Source: Actinomycetes bacterium (GTDB lineage: Bacteria; Actinomycetota; Actinomycetes; Actinomycetales; Cellulomonadaceae). From it: a DNA stretch of 7,615 nt. Positions 5,657-7,615 of this stretch are shown here, in pieces. The stretch spans positions 1-7,615 of the forward strand of contig JAEWYD010000014.1 in the NCBI GenBank assembly GCA_023462275.1, in the 5' to 3' direction. Made by a program: the position numbers and the translations under genes. The notes under the pieces are model-generated. The model ran no database searches. It was given only the letters and a program-made list of their open reading frames with translations, and was not told where the DNA came from. Positions within the stretch are counted from its first letter, which is position 1; each line of letters opens with the position of its first letter.

Positions 5657-5956
5657 TCAGCGGCGGCCCCGGGCCGCCCCGCCGCCGCCACCGCCGAAGA
5701 AGAGCATCACGCCGATCACGAAGCCGATGTCGTACCCGGCGCCGGTGTTGTGCACCGCGTAGATGCCGACGGAGTCGGAGAACAGCGAGATGACCAGGGT
5801 GAACAGCACGATGAACCCGTGCCACAGGCCGAGCAGGAACCCTGCGGGCTCACCGCCCGCGGGTGCCGTGCCCGCCACGTCGTTGGCCCCCGCGGCACAG
5901 GCCGTGAGCAGGAGCACGGCGCCGATCATCAGGACCACGAGCGCGCGTCTGCGCAT
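5657..5956 (-). CDS. Small membrane-anchored lipoprotein, function unknown
   Basis: This 99-residue protein starts with a lipoprotein signal: MRRRA, a hydrophobic run, then the lipobox LTAC with the lipidated cysteine at 20. A short Gly/Ala/Pro/Asn linker (21-38) follows, then a hydrophobic segment GFLLGLWHGFIVLFTLVISLFS (39-60), the conserved-looking stretch SDSVGIYAVHNTGAGYDIGF (60-79), a second hydrophobic stretch and a GGGGGG-AARGRR tail. I recall uncharacterised small actinobacterial proteins with the same WHG...SLFSD..IY.V.N.G..YD.GF pattern, without a known role. The ATG at 5956 is chosen over one ten codons upstream because GGGAGG (5965-5970) lies eight bases before it and it gives a standard signal. 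It is on the same strand as purS, 116 bases ahead of it, and could be cotranscribed. Confidence 0.78.
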   Translation of the reverse strand: MRRRALVVLMIGAVLLLTACAAGANDVAGTAPAGGEPAGFLLGLWHGFIVLFTLVISLFSDSVGIYAVHNTGAGYDIGFVIGVMLFFGGGGGGAARGRR

Positions 5957-6055
5957 GACGACCACCTCCCACCACCACCGAACCACCGGGTGCGCCCCGA
6001 CCGCAGCCGTTCCGGCGATGCATCAGGACCGCCGGCACCCGCCTCCTCGTCCGTG

Positions 6056-6106
6056 ACGACCGCGGGGTCGGCGCGGCAGGGAGGGCCACGCCGGCCCCGC
6101 GGTCGT
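6056..6106. repeat. Long inverted repeat (18-bp stem, 15-base loop)
   Basis: ACGACCGCGGGGTCGGCG (6056-6073) pairs with CGCCGGCCCCGCGGTCGT (6089-6106): 17 Watson-Crick pairs and one G-T pair. The 15-base loop is rich in purines (CGGCAGGGAGGGCCA). There is no T-run after either side. It sits between divergent genes, where neither known gene needs a terminator. Confidence 0.8.
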
Positions 6107-6108
6107 GA

Positions 6109-6145
6109 GGGGCGGCTCGGGCCCGGGCCGGGTGCGAGCCGCCCC
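6109..6145. repeat. Second inverted repeat (11-bp stem, 15-base loop)
   Basis: GGGGCGGCTCG (6109-6119) pairs perfectly with CGAGCCGCCCC (6135-6145). The loop is again 15 bases and contains the self-complementary GGCCCGGGCC. It begins two bases after the first hairpin ends, so the two would stack as a tandem structure in RNA or single-stranded DNA. Confidence 0.75.
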
Positions 6146-6196
6146 GCACCCCGCGCCAGGAGGGGACTCCCGGCGTCCGCGGCGGCGCGCCGAGCC

Positions 6197-6284
6197 CAGC
6201 GGAATCACGAGCGCAGCTCAGCGAAATCACGAGTCGGGCCCAGCGCGATCACGAGCACCCGCCAGCGCGACCACGAGCCGCACC
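6197..6284. repeat. Four 22-bp direct repeats upstream of the ATPase gene
   Basis: A 15-bp core recurs at exactly 22-bp steps: CAGCGGAATCACGAG (6197), CAGCGAAATCACGAG (6219), CAGCGCGATCACGAG (6241) and CAGCGCGACCACGAG (6263). Each is followed by seven unrelated bases. The pattern is CAGCG-two variable-AYCACGAG. The array ends 47 bases before the ATPase start. The step of about two helical turns would place all cores on one face of the DNA. Function is unknown. Confidence 0.88.
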
Positions 6285-6319
6285 GGCGCGCCGTCCGCCG
6301 CCGGCACCGCACCCGCCGC

Positions 6320-6325
6320 TAGCCT
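6320..6325 (+). promoter_or_regulatory. -10 box for leaderless ATPase transcript
   Basis: TAGCCT fits TANNNT and ends six bases before the GTG at 6332. The six bases are all C, so no ribosome-binding site is possible there, which favours leaderless translation. Confidence 0.55.
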
Positions 6326-6331
6326 CCCCCC

Positions 6332-7588
6332 GTGACCGAGCCGACCCCGGGCCTGCGCCGCTCCATCACCCCCCGCATCCACGAGGCGCTGGACGACACG
6401 CGCATCGTGATGCTCCAGGGCGCCCGCCAGGTGGGGAAGTCCACGCTGGCCAAGGCGATCGTGGCGGAGCGCGGCGGCATGCTCGTCACGCTCGACGACC
6501 GCCTCGCACAGGAGACCGCGGAGGCCGACCCGCACGGCTTCGTCAACGCCAACCGCGGCGGCCTGCTCGCCATCGACGAGGTGCAGCGCGCCCCGGGGCT
6601 GGTCACCGCCCTCAAGCTCGCGGTCGACGAGGACCCGCGCCCTGGCCGGTTCCTCATCACCGGCTCGGCCAACCTCCTGCACCTGCCGGCCGCGCAGGAC
6701 TCCCTCGCGGGCCGCGCCGAGACCGTCGAGCTCTACGGGCTCTCCCAGGGGGAGCTCGCCGGCCGGGTCGAGACCTTCGTCGACCGTCTGCTCGCCGGCG
6801 AGCGACTCGTGCACCGCAGCGCGCTGACCCGCGCCGACTACCTCGAGCTCGCCTGCACCGGCGGGTACCCCGAGGCCCTGCAGCGCACCGCCGGCCGACG
6901 TCGGACCGCCTGGTTCCGCAACTACGTCGCCCGGCTCGTGGAGCGCGACGCGCAGGACGTCTCCGGGCTCCAGCGGCTCGCCGAGCTCCCCCAGCTGCTG
7001 ACCCTGCTCGCGACGCGCACGTCGACCGAGCTCGTGAAGACGAGCCTTGCGGCCGACGCCGGCATCCCGGCGAACACGCTGCCGCCGTACCTCCGCCTGC
7101 TCGAGACGCTCTACCTGGTGCACCGCCTGCCCGGCTGGTCCCCGCACCTGGCGACGCGCGCCGTCACCCGCCCGAAGGTCGCGCTGCTCGACACCGGCCT
7201 CGCGGCGAGCCTGGTCAACGTGTCCCCGGCCGGCGCGGGCCCCACGGGCGACCCGCAGTACGCCGGCCGCCTGCTCGAGGCGTTCGTGGCGGCCGAGGTC
7301 CGCAAGCAGCTCAGCTGGTCGGAGGAGGCCGCGACGCTCTACCACTACCGGGACCGCAACGGCCCCTCGGTGGACCTGGTGCTCCAGACGCCGGACGGCC
7401 GCGTCGCCGGGCTGCAGGTCAAGGCGGGCGCCACGGTGACGAGCACGGACACCCGCTGGCTCACGAGCCTCCGGGACGACCTGGGCGACCGCTTCGTGGC
7501 GGGCGTCGTCCTGCACACCGGGCAGACGTCGGTCGCCGTCAGCGACCGCATCTGGGCCGCCCCCATCGAGGTGCTCTGGGCGGCCTGA
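6332..7588 (+). CDS. AAA-type ATPase with DUF4143 C-terminal domain
   Basis: This 418-residue protein has the full layout of the AAA_14/DUF4143 family. The N-terminal ATPase has Walker A GARQVGKST (30-38), Walker B LLAIDE (78-83) followed by VQRAP, and the sensor stretch FLITGSANLL (107-116). The middle has GGYPEAL (178-184), FRNYVARLVERD (196-207) and a winged-helix part (about 233-270) with TLPPYLRLLETLYLVHRLPGW. The C-terminal part has a restriction-endonuclease-like pattern: LLEAFVAAEV (315-324), SVDLVL (347-352) and LQVKAG (362-367). In many relatives the last motif is ExK; here it is Gln363-x-Lys365, so nuclease activity is doubtful. The biological role of the family is not established. 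The length is normal and the gene intact. The start is GTG 6332, with no ribosome-binding site. No toxin-antitoxin partner lies next to it in the window. Confidence 0.92.
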   Translation: MTEPTPGLRRSITPRIHEALDDTRIVMLQGARQVGKSTLAKAIVAERGGMLVTLDDRLAQETAEADPHGFVNANRGGLLAIDEVQRAPGLVTALKLAVDEDPRPGRFLITGSANLLHLPAAQDSLAGRAETVELYGLSQGELAGRVETFVDRLLAGERLVHRSALTRADYLELACTGGYPEALQRTAGRRRTAWFRNYVARLVERDAQDVSGLQRLAELPQLLTLLATRTSTELVKTSLAADAGIPANTLPPYLRLLETLYLVHRLPGWSPHLATRAVTRPKVALLDTGLAASLVNVSPAGAGPTGDPQYAGRLLEAFVAAEVRKQLSWSEEAATLYHYRDRNGPSVDLVLQTPDGRVAGLQVKAGATVTSTDTRWLTSLRDDLGDRFVAGVVLHTGQTSVAVSDRIWAAPIEVLWAA

Positions 7589-7615
7589 CGACGGCGGGCG
7601 CCGGCCCCGGAGGAC

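Larger units (their letters stand above)
5957..6331. other. 375-bp intergenic region without a convincing gene
   Basis: This gap separates the divergent lipoprotein and ATPase genes. Several open frames cross it, but they are Arg/Pro/Ala-rich, have no ribosome-binding sites and contain the direct repeats, so I treat them as chance. It contains, in order, the lipoprotein translation signals, an unremarkable stretch of about 80 bases, two adjacent long hairpins (6056-6145), and four 22-bp direct repeats (6197-6284). A C-rich lead carrying the ATPase -10 box completes it. Confidence 0.75.

Noticed and set aside
4498..5793. 431-codon plus-strand open frame across purQ and purS
   Set aside because: It lies antisense to two firmly identified purine genes and has only low-complexity Arg/Ala/Gly sequence.
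6197..6284. Possible CRISPR array
   Set aside because: Repeats are 15 bp with 7-bp gaps and the copies diverge; CRISPR repeats and spacers are each roughly 25-40 bp and the repeats nearly identical. No cas gene is present.
6227..7516. 429-codon minus-strand open frame opposite the ATPase gene
   Set aside because: It is a GC-driven shadow: its protein is rich in Arg, Gly, Ala and Val without domain motifs, while the plus strand encodes an intact, recognisable ATPase.
7589..7615. Possible ribosome-binding site (GGAGGAC) or terminator at the window edge
   Set aside because: The sequence ends before any start codon and the short GC-rich stretch forms no clear stem, so neither can be supported.

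Overview
The window is very GC-rich, uses GTG starts freely, and shows GC-biased third codon positions throughout. Several genes carry a TANNNT -10 box right against the start codon, as in leaderless transcripts. Together these point to an actinobacterium, probably a Micrococcales/Cellulomonas-type organism. The lineage is inferred from style and protein flavour, not from a marker gene.

Layout. (1) 1-898: the possible tail of a plus-strand gene, then a minus-strand SRPBCC/AHSA1-like gene divergent from a plus-strand ArsR-family regulator. They share a short AT-rich gap holding a 7-bp-arm palindrome that reaches the regulator's start codon. (2) 939-2081, plus strand: a pentapeptide-repeat-like protein, a degenerate 17-bp tandem repeat that begins on its last codons, and a VOC (glyoxalase-fold) protein. 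(3) 2094-3531: a RimJ/RimL-type GNAT acetyltransferase (minus) divergent from a six-helix membrane protein (plus). The membrane gene has a recognisable -35/-10 promoter overlapped by two tandem 17-bp palindromic operators. (4) 3476-5540, minus strand: purS and purQ, coupled by a 4-bp overlap, followed by a two-domain GNAT + P-loop kinase-like fusion whose 3' end overlaps the membrane gene tail by 56 bp. (5) 5657-5956, minus: a small lipoprotein. (6) 5957-6331: a 375-bp gap with two strong adjacent hairpins and four copies of a 22-bp direct repeat. (7) 6332-7588, plus: an AAA/DUF4143 ATPase.

How it fits together. PurS and PurQ are subunits of phosphoribosylformylglycinamidine synthase; the catalytic subunit PurL is not in the window. 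The SRPBCC/ArsR pair is a recurrent partnership, and the shared palindrome suggests one regulator controlling both directions. The other genes look like independently transcribed units. I see no phage, transposon, CRISPR, rRNA or tRNA. The least explained parts are the two tandem-repeat arrays, the paired hairpins, the twin operators with no adjacent regulator, and the GNAT-kinase fusion behind purSQ.
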